A DNA stretch of 64,000 bases from Syntrophales bacterium (GTDB taxonomy: Bacteria > Desulfobacterota > Syntrophia > Syntrophales > UBA2210): positions 51,387-115,386 of the forward strand of contig JALNXD010000005.1 in assembly GCA_023230565.1 (NCBI GenBank), written 5' to 3'. Positions within the stretch are counted from its first letter, which is position 1. Every line of letters starts with the position of its first letter. Below, in pieces: positions 54,347 through 63,923 of this stretch. A model generated the notes under the pieces. That model worked only from the letters and a program-made list of their open reading frames with translations, was not told the origin of the DNA and did not search any database. Position numbers and translations under genes: made by a program.

Positions 54347-56536
54347 ATGATTCGGATAACAGACATCGTCGATGAGGTACAGAAATATATGCCTCAAGCT
54401 GAAGTGGAGATGATAGAAAAAGCCTACATCTTTTCTGCTTCGGTGCATCAGGGCCAGATTCGCCTGTCCGGTGAACCCTATCTGATTCATCCGTTGGAAG
54501 TTGCCTGGATACTGGTGAAGATGAGGCTGGATTCCGCAACGATAATAACAGGCCTCCTTCATGACACCGTTGAAGATACGCTAACCTCGATCGAACAGAT
54601 TGAGGAGTTCTTCGGCAAAGAAGTATCGTTTCTCGTTGACGGTTTGACAAAGCTGAGCAAAATCGTTTTTGCCAGTCAGGTTGAACAGCAAGCTGAAAAT
54701 TTCAGAAAAATGATTATGGCAATGTCCTCGGACATCAGAATTCTGCTCGTCAGGCTTGCAGACAGGATTCACAATATGAGGACCCTTGAATACCACACTC
54801 CGGAAAAACAGATTTTCATCGCGCGTGAAACACTTGAAGTGTATGCACCGCTGGCAAGCAGGCTGGGTATAAACTGGATAAAAATTGAATTGGAGGATCT
54901 GGCTTTTAAATACCTTCATCCCGATGCCTATAACGATCTTATAGACCGCGTAGCCAAAAAGAAAGCGGAACGAGAAGCGTATACACATGAAGTAATCGAT
55001 ATAATTCAGAATAAAATAAAAGAATACGGTTTGAATGCTACCGTAAAGGGAAGGGCGAAACATTTTTACAGTATTTATAAAAAAATGAAGGAACAGCATA
55101 TCAAGTTCGATGAAGTGTACGATCTGAGCGCATTCAGGATTACACTCGACAGCAATAATGAACGAGCCTGCTACGAAGCGTTAAGTGTTGTTCATGCTCT
55201 ATGGAAGCCGGTTCCCGGAAGATTCAAAGATTATATCGCCATGCCGAAGGCAAATAGATATCAATCCTTGCATACAACGGTCATTGGACCATACGGCGAG
55301 CGAGTAGAAATTCAGATACGAACCAAAGAGATGGATGAGTGGGCTGAAATGGGTATTGCAGCTCACTGGCGTTACAAGGAGGGTGAATCGTATTCGCAGG
55401 AAGAGGACAGACAGATCAAGCAGCTCAGAGAATTACTTGATGCTCAGCAGGAATATAAAGATGCCCGGGAATTCATGCAGAATCTTAAACTCGCTCTGTA
55501 TCCCGATGAGGTATATGTATTTACCCCTACCGGTGATGTAAAATCCTTTCCCAAGGGTGCAACACCCATCGACTTTGCATACAGCATTCATACCGATGTC
55601 GGTAATACCTGCGTAGGTGCCAAAGTCAACAGAAATATCGTTCCTTTAAAATACCAGCTGCAGAACGGCGATACTGTGCAGATAATGACTCAACCTGGAC
55701 ATTATCCGAGCAAGGACTGGCTGAAATATGCCGTAACCTCAAGAGCCGTATCAAAGATAAAGCAGTGGATAAAAACAGAGGAGCGGGAACGCAGCATAGG
55801 GCTCGGCAGAGACCTTTTCGAACGGGAATTGAAAAAAAGGCGGATTTCTTTGCAGAAGGCCATCAGATCTGATGGTTTTAAACGTCTTCTGGAAGAAGTG
55901 TCACTTATGACACTGGATGACCTTCTCGCACTTATAGGGTACGGCAAGCTTTCATCTCAATATGTGGTCAACAAGATATTTGAAGAGGAAGAAGACCGAT
56001 CGAAAGAAGATGAAATCGAAACCGGAATTCTCGAAAAGTTAAGGAAACGCTTTAAAAAAACATCAGGTGCAGGTATATCGGTAAGGGGTATTGACGATAT
56101 GCTTGTCCGTTTCGCAAAATGCTGCAGTCCCCTTCCTGGAGATGAAATTATCGGGTACATAACCCGGGGACGGGGGGTCAGTGTTCATCAGGCAGGCTGC
56201 CCCCAGATTACCGGAATGGATGCCGATCGAATCATTGATGTTCAATGGGAAGTCGAGGCAGGACAGACGTTTCCCGTCAATATCAAAATTTCATGCAAGG
56301 ATAAGAAAGGACTGCTCGCGGAATTGAGCAATGTCATATCGGCATTCGGTATAAACATCAGTTATGCCGACGTACACACCTATCCTTCGGATAACCTTGC
56401 AATTCTTGATTTTCAACTCAATGTGAGCGACCTTGATCAATACAACAGACTGGTTGCAGAATTAAAAAAATTAAACAGTGTGATTTCTATTGAAAGAGTG
56501 AGAGAGCCTTTTGAAAAAATGAGCCGGCGGGATTGA
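54347..56536 (+). CDS. Bifunctional (p)ppGpp synthetase/hydrolase, RelA/SpoT family
   Basis: 729 residues from ATG 54347; the GTG at 54341 is also in frame but GCAGG fits the ATG better. Domains in order: HD hydrolase (about 30-180) with LLHDTVEDT and ADRIHNMRTL; synthetase (about 235-350) with PKANRYQSLHTTV and VEIQIRTKEM; TGS (about 385-450); a helical region; and a C-terminal ACT domain (about 655-729). The intact HDxxED motif implies hydrolase activity, so this is a long bifunctional RSH (Rel/SpoT type). It controls the stringent response. Confidence 0.94.
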   Translation: MIRITDIVDEVQKYMPQAEVEMIEKAYIFSASVHQGQIRLSGEPYLIHPLEVAWILVKMRLDSATIITGLLHDTVEDTLTSIEQIEEFFGKEVSFLVDGLTKLSKIVFASQVEQQAENFRKMIMAMSSDIRILLVRLADRIHNMRTLEYHTPEKQIFIARETLEVYAPLASRLGINWIKIELEDLAFKYLHPDAYNDLIDRVAKKKAEREAYTHEVIDIIQNKIKEYGLNATVKGRAKHFYSIYKKMKEQHIKFDEVYDLSAFRITLDSNNERACYEALSVVHALWKPVPGRFKDYIAMPKANRYQSLHTTVIGPYGERVEIQIRTKEMDEWAEMGIAAHWRYKEGESYSQEEDRQIKQLRELLDAQQEYKDAREFMQNLKLALYPDEVYVFTPTGDVKSFPKGATPIDFAYSIHTDVGNTCVGAKVNRNIVPLKYQLQNGDTVQIMTQPGHYPSKDWLKYAVTSRAVSKIKQWIKTEERERSIGLGRDLFERELKKRRISLQKAIRSDGFKRLLEEVSLMTLDDLLALIGYGKLSSQYVVNKIFEEEEDRSKEDEIETGILEKLRKRFKKTSGAGISVRGIDDMLVRFAKCCSPLPGDEIIGYITRGRGVSVHQAGCPQITGMDADRIIDVQWEVEAGQTFPVNIKISCKDKKGLLAELSNVISAFGINISYADVHTYPSDNLAILDFQLNVSDLDQYNRLVAELKKLNSVISIERVREPFEKMSRRD

Positions 56537-56635
56537 AAAAGAAACCCTTGGTCAGAAAACATTGACTTATATAAGGTGTTTGCTGTAAGAGCACCTCATC
56601 TGAACGATCTACGCTTTTATAATGAACAGGGTGCA

Positions 56636-57331
56636 ATGAGAAAAAAAACAATAATCCAATGTGCAGTATGTACCATGATGATATGGCTTTATGCATTAGC
56701 CGGTTTCTGTACCGCTTACGCGAGTGGCAGCGTTCTTATCGATCCCGGACATGGAGGAAGCGATAAAGGGGTGGAATTGACAAAAAGAGATTCAGAAGCT
56801 GATTTTACTCTTGACGTTGCGAGGAAAATCAAGGCAAATCTTGCCCGAAAGAAAGCAATCAAGGTAATCCTTACTCGAAGTGACGACCGGGATCTTTCGA
56901 TTGAAGAGAGAAAAAAAATCGTGTCCGGATCCGGGGCCGATCTTTTCGTAAGCCTTCATATCAATGCCGGGTTCGGAATAACATCTTCCGGCTATGAAAT
57001 TTATTTCAGGGGATTCGAACAAAAAGGTCAGATAACCCCCGATTCGGATAATGTAGTGGACGATATGATTCAGACAAGGTATTTGAACGACAGCATAAGG
57101 TTCTCCAATCTGGTTGAAAAAGAAATGGGAAAGATTTTTGCCAGACAGGGAAGGGGTTTAAGAGGTGCCCCTTTGGCGATCCTGGATGGATTGAAAATGC
57201 CGGCGATTCTGATAGAGCTTGGATTTGCCACAAACCACAAAAATAAGGAAATTCTTCTCGAGAAGTCTGTAAAAGACAGGATAGCCGGTGCGCTTTCAAA
57301 GAGTATAGAAGAATATTTGGAATCAAAATGA
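56636..57331 (+). CDS. Exported N-acetylmuramoyl-L-alanine amidase (Amidase_3)
   Basis: 231 residues from ATG 56636. This gives a proper signal peptide (MRKKTIIQ, a hydrophobic core and cleavage near AYAS); the frame extends 20 codons upstream without one. The Amidase_3 fold has the zinc motifs IDPGHGGSDKG and SLHINAG, and a catalytic Glu in AILIELGFATN. It cleaves the amide between MurNAc and the stem peptide during cell separation. No cell-wall binding domain follows. Its stop overlaps rph by four bases (ATGA). Confidence 0.9.
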   Translation: MRKKTIIQCAVCTMMIWLYALAGFCTAYASGSVLIDPGHGGSDKGVELTKRDSEADFTLDVARKIKANLARKKAIKVILTRSDDRDLSIEERKKIVSGSGADLFVSLHINAGFGITSSGYEIYFRGFEQKGQITPDSDNVVDDMIQTRYLNDSIRFSNLVEKEMGKIFARQGRGLRGAPLAILDGLKMPAILIELGFATNHKNKEILLEKSVKDRIAGALSKSIEEYLESK

Positions 57332-58047
57332 CCAGACCGTATGGAAGAAAAGAAACCGAACTCAGACCGGTTGCCATGACAGAGGGATACCTGATGACGG
57401 CTCGCGGCTCCGTTTTGATAGAGATGGGTATGACCAAAGTGTTATGTACCGCTTCCATAGAAGACAGGGTGCCACCCTTTCTTGCGGGAAGCGGAAAAGG
57501 GTGGCTGACCGCTGAATATTCGATGCTTCCAATGTCGACGCCAACAAGAAACACCCGTGAAGCAACGCGAGGGAAACAGGGAGGCAGAACACTTGAAATA
57601 CAGCGTCTGATCGGACGTTCGTTGCGAGCGGTAACAGATCTGGATGCATTTGGAGAAAGGACGATCTATATCGACTGTGATGTGATTCAGGCTGATGGTG
57701 GAACAAGGACTGCATCGGTTACTGGAGGGCTTGTTGCGCTTGCGGAATTATTCAAAAGCATGAAAAAGGAAGGAGAAATAAGTAGGATTCCTCTTCATGA
57801 CTATGTGTCAGCCGTAAGCGTAGGAGTGGTGAACGGCCGTATTTTGCTTGACCTCGACTATGAAGAAGATTCCCGTGCAGAAGTTGACGCAAATTTTGTC
57901 ATCACGGGGAAAGGTAAAATAGTGGAAATTCAGGGAACGGCCGAGAAAATCCCTTTCAGAAAAGAAACATTTGATAAAATGTTCGATCTTGCCAAAAAAG
58001 GTGTATCGGAACTTACCAAGATGCAGCATGAAGCCGTGGGGGAATAA
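57328..58047 (+). CDS. rph: Ribonuclease PH
   Basis: 239 residues, the standard size. RNase PH trims tRNA 3' ends by phosphorolysis. Landmarks are RPYGRKETELRPV, EYSMLPMSTPTR, GRSLRAVTDL and DCDVIQADGGTRTAS. It overlaps the amidase gene at the start and rdgB follows four bases after its stop, the common rph-rdgB arrangement. The tRNA-Pro gene further down would be among its substrates. Confidence 0.96.
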   Translation: MTRPYGRKETELRPVAMTEGYLMTARGSVLIEMGMTKVLCTASIEDRVPPFLAGSGKGWLTAEYSMLPMSTPTRNTREATRGKQGGRTLEIQRLIGRSLRAVTDLDAFGERTIYIDCDVIQADGGTRTASVTGGLVALAELFKSMKKEGEISRIPLHDYVSAVSVGVVNGRILLDLDYEEDSRAEVDANFVITGKGKIVEIQGTAEKIPFRKETFDKMFDLAKKGVSELTKMQHEAVGE

Positions 58048-58051
58048 ACGG

Positions 58052-58642
58052 GTGAAAAAAATTGTGTTCGCATCAAAAAATTCAGGAAAGATCAGGGAGG
58101 CCTCGGCGCTCCTTGAAGAAACCAAAATAGAGCTTCTATCGATTCTCGATTATCCTGATGCGCCGGATGTAATTGAGGATGGAAATACTTTTTTTGAAAA
58201 CGCATTAAAAAAAGCCCGCATAATATCTGAATATACGCAACTTACATCAATAGCGGATGATTCGGGTCTTGCCGTCGATTACCTCGGAGGCAGGCCGGGG
58301 GTTTATTCATCACGCTATTCAGGGCCCGATGCAAACGATGAAAAAAATATTAAAAAACTTCTTATGGAACTGGAAGGCCTGCCGATTGAGAAACGTACAG
58401 CAGCATTCAAATGTGTTCTCGTACTGTATGATATCAATGGCGAATATTCAACATTTGAAGGGAGTCTCGAAGGCTTTATCGGTTTTACTCCGGAAGGACT
58501 GGAAGGATTCGGGTATGATCCCGTATTTATCGTTCCCGAATATAATAAAACAGTAGCCCAACTTGATCCAAAAATAAAAAACCGTATCAGTCATCGAGGA
58601 AGAGCCTTCAACGATCTGAAAAAAAAGCTTGCAATCGGGTAA
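58052..58642 (+). CDS. rdgB: XTP/dITP diphosphatase (Ham1/RdgB)
   Basis: 196 residues from GTG 58052, giving the usual opening VKKIVFASKNSGKIREA; an in-frame ATG at 58028 inside rph is less likely. RdgB hydrolyses non-canonical purine nucleotides such as XTP and dITP. SIADDSGLAVDYLGGRPGVY, EGFGYDPVF and ISHRGRAF are the substrate and metal motifs. The length equals E. coli RdgB. Confidence 0.95.
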   Translation: MKKIVFASKNSGKIREASALLEETKIELLSILDYPDAPDVIEDGNTFFENALKKARIISEYTQLTSIADDSGLAVDYLGGRPGVYSSRYSGPDANDEKNIKKLLMELEGLPIEKRTAAFKCVLVLYDINGEYSTFEGSLEGFIGFTPEGLEGFGYDPVFIVPEYNKTVAQLDPKIKNRISHRGRAFNDLKKKLAIG

Positions 58643-58665
58643 GCAATACACTAGATGCACCTCAA

Positions 58666-58742
58666 CGGGGCGTAGCGCAGCCTGGTAGCGCGCCTGCTTT
58701 GGGAGCAGGATGTCGCAGGTTCAAATCCTGCCGCCCCGACCA
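58666..58742 (+). tRNA. tRNA-Pro (anticodon TGG)
   Basis: A complete 77-base cloverleaf. The acceptor CGGGGCG (58666-58672) pairs with CGCCCCG (58732-58738). The anticodon stem CCTGC/GCAGG holds the loop TTTGGGA, with TGG at 58700-58702. The T arm is GCAGG-TTCAAAT-CCTGC. CCA is encoded at the 3' end (58740-58742). It follows rdgB by 23 bases and marks the border between housekeeping genes and a more accessory stretch. Confidence 0.97.
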
Positions 58743-59125
58743 ATTATTAAATATCAATAATGTGACCCTTTTAGAAGTTGCGTCTTTTTGTCTGAAAGAC
58801 CATTTTTCCGCTCTTTCTCTCCCACTGGGCATTCGCATATGCGAAAAAAAAATAACTGGGAGACGTCATAAATATGTTTCTCGTACACTCACATGTAAAC
58901 ACATGTGCTGTAAATGTCTTGTCTATATTGATTACAAAAGATACAGTTGCACCAAGGCCACTATGGAAGGAGCATTGATTACAAGTTGAAATGTGCGGTG
59001 AAACTTATTTATTCCTGACACAAGAGGGTTGCGATATAAATAATAATATTGATTGACTTCCATTGTGCGCATACTTTACAATCCTGTCAAAATATGTATA
59101 CACATCTTAAGGAGGAACGCCCGCC
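58743..59125. other. Structured intergenic region after tRNA-Pro
   Basis: About 380 bases without a credible gene. It has a nested hairpin at 58818-58863 (TCTCCCA/TGGGAGA outside, TTCGCATATGCGAA inside) and a second at 58890-58907 (CACATGT-AAAC-ACATGTG). A good promoter follows at 59053-59082 and AAGGAGG at 59109-59115. The two hairpins could be a small RNA or a site of DNA exchange next to the tRNA; no duplicated tRNA end was seen in the window. Confidence 0.5.
59053..59082 (+). promoter_or_regulatory. Sigma-70-type promoter for the exported repeat protein
   Basis: TTGACT (59053-59058) and TACAAT (59077-59082) are 18 bases apart, each five of six to consensus. Transcription would start near 59089, 20 bases before AAGGAGG and about 37 before ATG 59126. 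A TTG at 59053, which could be taken for a start codon, is part of this -35 box. Confidence 0.65.
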
Positions 59126-61344
59126 ATGTTAGGCCGCGCGAATTACGATTCGATAGGGGGGGCGTACCTTCGGGTCTGCCACGATATCACATACCAATAA
59201 CTCCAGTTCAAAAAAGAGAGCGCCGCCCGGCCGGAGCCTTGTCGCTTCTCTCTCGGCATATGCTGATTTTCAACTGCCTTCTGTTTTTTGCGGTCTTTTT
59301 CACTCCCTCGCCGGTGCGGGCGGCGGATCAGGTAATCCCTGATTTGGCGGATGCGATCATGTCGCTTCAGATTGTGTCAGGAATGACGGTTCCAAATGCA
59401 CGGGACGTTACGAATGACGGAAAAATTGACATGAACGACGCCCTCTATTCTCTCATGGCTGTGGTCAGAACGATCTGGGCTGATCCTGCAACGGAGCTGA
59501 CCATTGCCGAAACGCTGGAAGAAGAGACACTGATGCCCCGGGATACGTTCGTCACCGGCATATCCGCGGCCGATGAAGATGCGCTGGCCCAGGCGGTTGT
59601 GGAGGCCAATGAGGCAGACTTGCAGAGTAAAATGCTTTATAATTCGTTCTACATGGCGGCCGAAAGCACCCCTGCGTCGACCCTCTTGAACCGTTACCGG
59701 GCCATGATGAAAGGATTCGAAATCGCTGAAAAAAAGTATGATGAAATAATAATCATCCACGAACAAATTGAAGCCGCTGACATACGGCCGTCGCAGCAAC
59801 TGTCCCGTTCGGTGCTGGAATTGAATGTAGATCCCAAGCTGCAATGGTATATCGACAACTACGGAAAAACCACCCCTGCAGGCAACAAGATTGATGTCAA
59901 GGCCATTGCCGAGCGCAATAAAATAAGCGTCCAGAGAGCATATTCCGTATTAAAGACGCATTACAGCGTTGTGGCGGAGAAGGAAACCGCCAAAGCGATT
60001 CAGTATGAGGCGGCGGAAAGAACGGCCGAGGAAATAAAAACGGCCGCCGATACGGCCAACACGGCCCTTTCGTTTGTCGCCGGCGGCCAGGCCGCCCTGG
60101 GGGTTTTCAAGGCTGCGCAGACCATGAACACAACGGTCAAAATGTACCAGTCGGGCTCCATAGGATACAGTACGATGGACTACATACTGAGAACCCAGGA
60201 AAAAAATATACTACAGGGGGCAATAAACGGCGGGTTCAGCATAGGAGACGGGATTATGGGCGTTCTCACGAGTCCCGCAGTGGCGGACGCCTTTGGTCCT
60301 GACGGGCAGGCAAATCTGAATACGGCAAAAACCTTATGGAGCGGTGTGAGCATTGCCAAGGGGCTGGCCTATGACGGGTACTGCCTGCTTTCGGTGAAGG
60401 ATGCCTTCACCGGCAAGGCGAAACTGGTTATTTCAAACCTGACGGATTTTACCAAAACAACCGTCGATACGACGGGGCACATTATCAGTATTCTTCAGAA
60501 CCCCGATGGAAGTGTCACACAGGCCGTACAGATTCCGGAAAATCCATTCGGCGAATCGGTGAAAAATGATGCGGTCTATAGAAGTCTTTCGCCTGACAAC
60601 ATGCTTCCCAATGGCAGCTATGTCGCCAAGGATGAAAATGAGACGGAAACATCCTTCACGGTAACGGCCTCGAAAGTAACAACCTTGCTGCCGAATCTGT
60701 CGGGCGACGATCTTCTGTTACAGGAAAGCGGCGAAATAAAAGAAGTCGAGCCGCCGCCCTATGAACACTGCTGCGGATGGGACGTGGACGTTACAGGATT
60801 ATCGGTTTACGACTATGATGATGAATTATTTTACTATAAACAAAAAACATGGGATGGGTATGGGTATGTGTATGAAAAACATGGGCCGTATTATCGTTGG
60901 TGGGACAATTCACGAAGCCAGCTCCTCCTTGCGGAGTGCTATTATGAAAACACGTCCCATGGATCCCGTACAACATGGCATGTAAACGGAGTAAAAAGTA
61001 ACCAGACGTATTATAATATGGGCAAGCAGGAAGGACTTGAAACGAGCTGGTGGGATAATGGCCTAAAGCGTGAGGAAGGGACATGGGGAACCGGAGAAGA
61101 ACAATGCAGAGAAGGACTCTGGACGCTCTGGTACAACAACGGAAATCTACAAGAGGAAAACTACTGGGTCAACGGTGAACTGCATGGACCTTGCACACAA
61201 TGGTATGATAACGGCGCTCGCAAGGCGGAGGGGCAGTTCACGAACTGGGCAAGAAGCGGGGTATGGATCTATTACAACGATGATGACACCTGTAACTACA
61301 GATACGATTATGAAAAAAATGTAACTTTAGAGTGCGAGCCGTAA
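59126..61344 (+). CDS. Exported protein with dockerin-like domain and YwqK-type repeats; apparent frameshift at a G7 tract
   Basis: The best expression signals (promoter 59053-59082, AAGGAGG, ATG 59126) lead into a frame that stops at 59198-59200 after 24 codons. The large frame, open to 61344, is offset by one base, and the two frames meet around seven Gs (59156-59162); one more G would join them. Within the large frame a signal peptide begins at ATG 59260 (MLIFNCLLFFAVFF, cleavage after RAA). Next is a dockerin-type repeat pair (LADAIMSLQ and DVTNDGKIDMNDALYSL). A long helical middle follows (about 170-560, full-frame numbering). At least four WYDNG/G-x-W repeats of the YwqK/MORN-like kind end the protein. 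GC is visibly higher than in the neighbours. Function unknown; surface or secreted role likely. Confidence 0.65.
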
Positions 61345-61411
61345 TGTAGCGACAGCTTAGGCGGTATTCCGGGAACAGTATGCGCCGAGTTTCTTTTAAG
61401 AGGTTGTCACA

Positions 61412-62014
61412 ATGACGATGGATACGTATGTTGAGACATGCCGTGAGCCATTCTGGCAGAATATCTTCAAGTGTGAACTGGATTTTCTTGTATCCGCGCT
61501 TCAAGGCAGCCGGGACGTATTAAGCGTCGGGTGTGGCCCGGCCATCATTGAGGGAGGCCTTAACACACATGGATTCCATATTACCGGGCTGGACATTTCG
61601 CAAGAGGCCTTGAAATCTTCGCCGGACAGTGTCAGAACGGTTGCCGGGCGAGCGGAAGACATGCCTTTTGCGGAGGCTTCCTTTGACGCCGTTATTTATG
61701 TGGCTTCACTGCAATTTATAGAAGATTACAGGAAAGCCTTGCAAAAATCGGCTGCGACACTGCGTCCTTCGGGAAAGATTATTATCATGCTGCTTAATCT
61801 GCGGTCAGCATTTTATAAAGAGCGATCAAAAAATCCTGATTCCTATATGAACTTGATACAGCATAAGGATTCGGAACAAATAGAACGTGCGGTTGCTGAA
61901 TGCTTTACCGTCCATTCAGAATACATGCTTGGCGTCAGCGGCATTGAAATCTTCACCAGCAACGACCCTGATGAAGCGGCATTATATACCATAATTGGTG
62001 AAAAAAAGGGTTAA
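61412..62014 (+). CDS. Class I SAM-dependent methyltransferase
   Basis: 200 residues. Motif I reads VLSVGCGPAIIEGGL and the Asp of motif II is in ITGLDISQEAL; AEDMPFAEASFDAVIYV is the typical post-II stretch of UbiE/type-11 methyltransferases. The C-terminal part shows no known acceptor domain, so the substrate is unknown. AAGAGG precedes ATG 61412 by eight bases. It follows the exported repeat protein by 67 bases and precedes the J-domain gene by 16. Confidence 0.82.
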   Translation: MTMDTYVETCREPFWQNIFKCELDFLVSALQGSRDVLSVGCGPAIIEGGLNTHGFHITGLDISQEALKSSPDSVRTVAGRAEDMPFAEASFDAVIYVASLQFIEDYRKALQKSAATLRPSGKIIIMLLNLRSAFYKERSKNPDSYMNLIQHKDSEQIERAVAECFTVHSEYMLGVSGIEIFTSNDPDEAALYTIIGEKKG

Positions 62015-62030
62015 GAGAAAAGATTTTAAA

Positions 62031-62378
62031 ATGGAAAATCGGAATCTTAAAGTAGATAAGGCAAGACACACATTGGGCATTTCCAGACGCGCGACAGCTG
62101 AAGACGCCAGGGCTAAATATCGGGAACTCGCAAAAATTTGGCATCCCGACGTAAATCCCGATCATGAAGCACACATCAAGATGCAGGATATAAACAAGGC
62201 CTACGCGTTTTTAATGAAAGAAGAGTTCGGCGTTCTCGATCCCTGGACCGAATTTGACAGGTGGTGGTGGCGGCAATTTGGCAATGACCCACTCTGGGGC
62301 AAGTATGTTCCGGAGGATGAAGAAAATTCTGAAACGCCTGTGGAACAAAAAAAATTGCCCGGAGAACATGCTGAATGA
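62031..62378 (+). CDS. Small J-domain (DnaJ-like) protein
   Basis: 115 residues from ATG 62031; the frame extends 12 codons upstream to TTG 61995 but without gain. A J domain (about 10-65) has the HPD motif in IWHPDVNPD. There is no zinc-finger or substrate-binding domain as in DnaJ, only a short Trp-rich then acidic tail (WWWRQFG). It is likely a specialised DnaK co-chaperone. The partner is unknown. Confidence 0.85.
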   Translation: MENRNLKVDKARHTLGISRRATAEDARAKYRELAKIWHPDVNPDHEAHIKMQDINKAYAFLMKEEFGVLDPWTEFDRWWWRQFGNDPLWGKYVPEDEENSETPVEQKKLPGEHAE

Positions 62379-62816
62379 ACCGTCACACAAAAGACGGATA
62401 CATGTAGTAAAAATATAAATTTCTTAATGGTTCCCCCCTGACCATTCCGGCATGCGTATTGACAATCGGAATCCCTTATCAAGCAGAACATCCAATTTCA
62501 TGTGATATTTCATGAACTGACTCAAAAACGGACCAATCCGGGGGTTTCGAGGCAGGATAGATCCGATGTGCTCAGTGTATGTATGCATAGGGCATTATGT
62601 GCGGTGTGTATGGCAGTAAGTAAACAAAATTTCTTGACAGCTGAAGACATTTCTAATAACGAAGCCCATACTGTGGGGGAGGGTCTGGAACCGGAATGGC
62701 TGCGAATTGAATATATTCATGAGGCGGTCATGAAATGATTCATTTACCGTTACTTCAAGGAAAGTCTTTCGATTGCCAACCCAAAAAATTACTTTCAGAG
62801 GAGAGGAGTTTTACGC
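62379..62816. other. Intergenic region before the third Liv-type binding protein
   Basis: About 440 bases. A small CCGTC/GACGG hairpin (62380-62397) lies just after the J-domain gene but lacks a T run. TTGACA near 62634 could be a -35 box without a good -10. A 78-codon frame at 62502-62738 has no ribosome site or recognisable content. The binding-protein start is supported by GAGGAGAGGAG at about 62796-62806. Confidence 0.45.
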
Positions 62817-63923
62817 ATGAAGAAGTCTGTATTGGTCATTGGAATTAGTCTTTTGATTTTCAGCTTGATTACATGTCCCCAGCAGAGTATCGCAGAAGAA
62901 GCGCAATCAGTAAACCTCGGAATCATAAGCTACTTGACTGGTCCGGCCTCACCGTGGGGTATTACTGATTACCGGTCAATCGACATGGGAGCAGACTACG
63001 TAAATGACAAAGGGGGCTTTACGGTAAAAGGCAAAACCTACAAATGGAAAACACTGTCATATGATTCCAAGTACATTCCCGGAGAGGCAGCGAAAGCGGC
63101 AAACAAGGCTATTTATGGTGACAAGTGCCGTTTCCTGGCTATAGGAGGAGGTGCCTGTGTAATGGCTTGTCTGCCCCTTTTAAAAAGTAACAGTATTTTA
63201 TCCCTGAATTTCGCGGGTGGCGGCAAAGCCCTTACCAATCCCGAGAATCCACTTGTATTCAGGTATAATCCGAGCATCGAAAGCATGTATGCGGCCTTCT
63301 TTCCGATGCTCAAAGAGAGGGAAGGGATAAAAACGGTAGCGGTAATCAATCCGGAAGATGAAGGAGGAAAGAGCGGTTTAATGGCAGCCGAACTGCTTGC
63401 CGACATCCATAAGCTGGACATTGTAGCCAAAGTCTTTTTTGAAAGAGGGACAAAAGATTTCAATTCCATATTAACGAAGATAATAGCCGTCCAGAAGCCC
63501 GATTTAATCGATACCAGCTACACTGATCCCACGAGTGCCGCGCTCATGTGCAAACAGGCCAGAGAGCTTGGATATAAAGGGGCCATTCTTCTTGCCTGGG
63601 GACCGGACCCCGATCAGGTTCTAAAAATAGCGGGCACGCATGCCGAGGGTGCATACCTGGCGGTTGCCGGCCCCTTCGAACCGCAAAATAAGGCTCAGCA
63701 GGATGCGTATGACCGTTATGTGGCAAAATGGGGAGTAAAGGAATGGTCTCCCAATATATGGTCTCACACGGAACTTGTCCCATGCCTCACAAAGGCTATT
63801 GTAGACACCCAAAGTTTTGATTCAAAAGTTCTGGCCGACCATCTGGAAAATATGACATGGGATTCTCCCTTCGGAGAATGTCAATTATCACGAAAACTGA
63901 CCCGCTTTTTTCACGAAAATTGA
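62817..63923 (+). pseudogene. Liv-type periplasmic binding protein, 3' end cut by an insertion
   Basis: A signal peptide (MKKSVLVIGISLLIFSLI) is followed by a type I periplasmic binding fold (VNLGIISYLTGPASPWG) normal up to about residue 354 (TWDSPFGE). From codon 355 (63879) the sequence changes to that of a mobile-element end and stops after 14 foreign codons. The family normally runs 30-50 residues further (the last helices), so the product is probably unstable or altered. The strong ribosome site GAGGAGAGGAG shows the gene was once expressed. It is the third Liv-like binding protein in the window. Confidence 0.72.

Noticed and set aside
58666..58742. tRNA-Pro as an attachment site of an integrated island
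   Set aside because: No second copy of the tRNA 3' end and no integrase gene are visible in the window, so only adjacency to accessory genes remains.
58699..58989. 96-codon frame starting inside tRNA-Pro
   Set aside because: Its start lies in the anticodon arm of a clear tRNA and its body crosses strong hairpins.
59053..59055. TTG 59053 as the start of the large exported protein
   Set aside because: This codon is part of a good -35 box and has no ribosome site; the transcript would begin downstream of it.
62502..62738. 78-codon frame before the third binding protein
   Set aside because: No Shine-Dalgarno, low complexity of signals and no recognised family; kept as intergenic.
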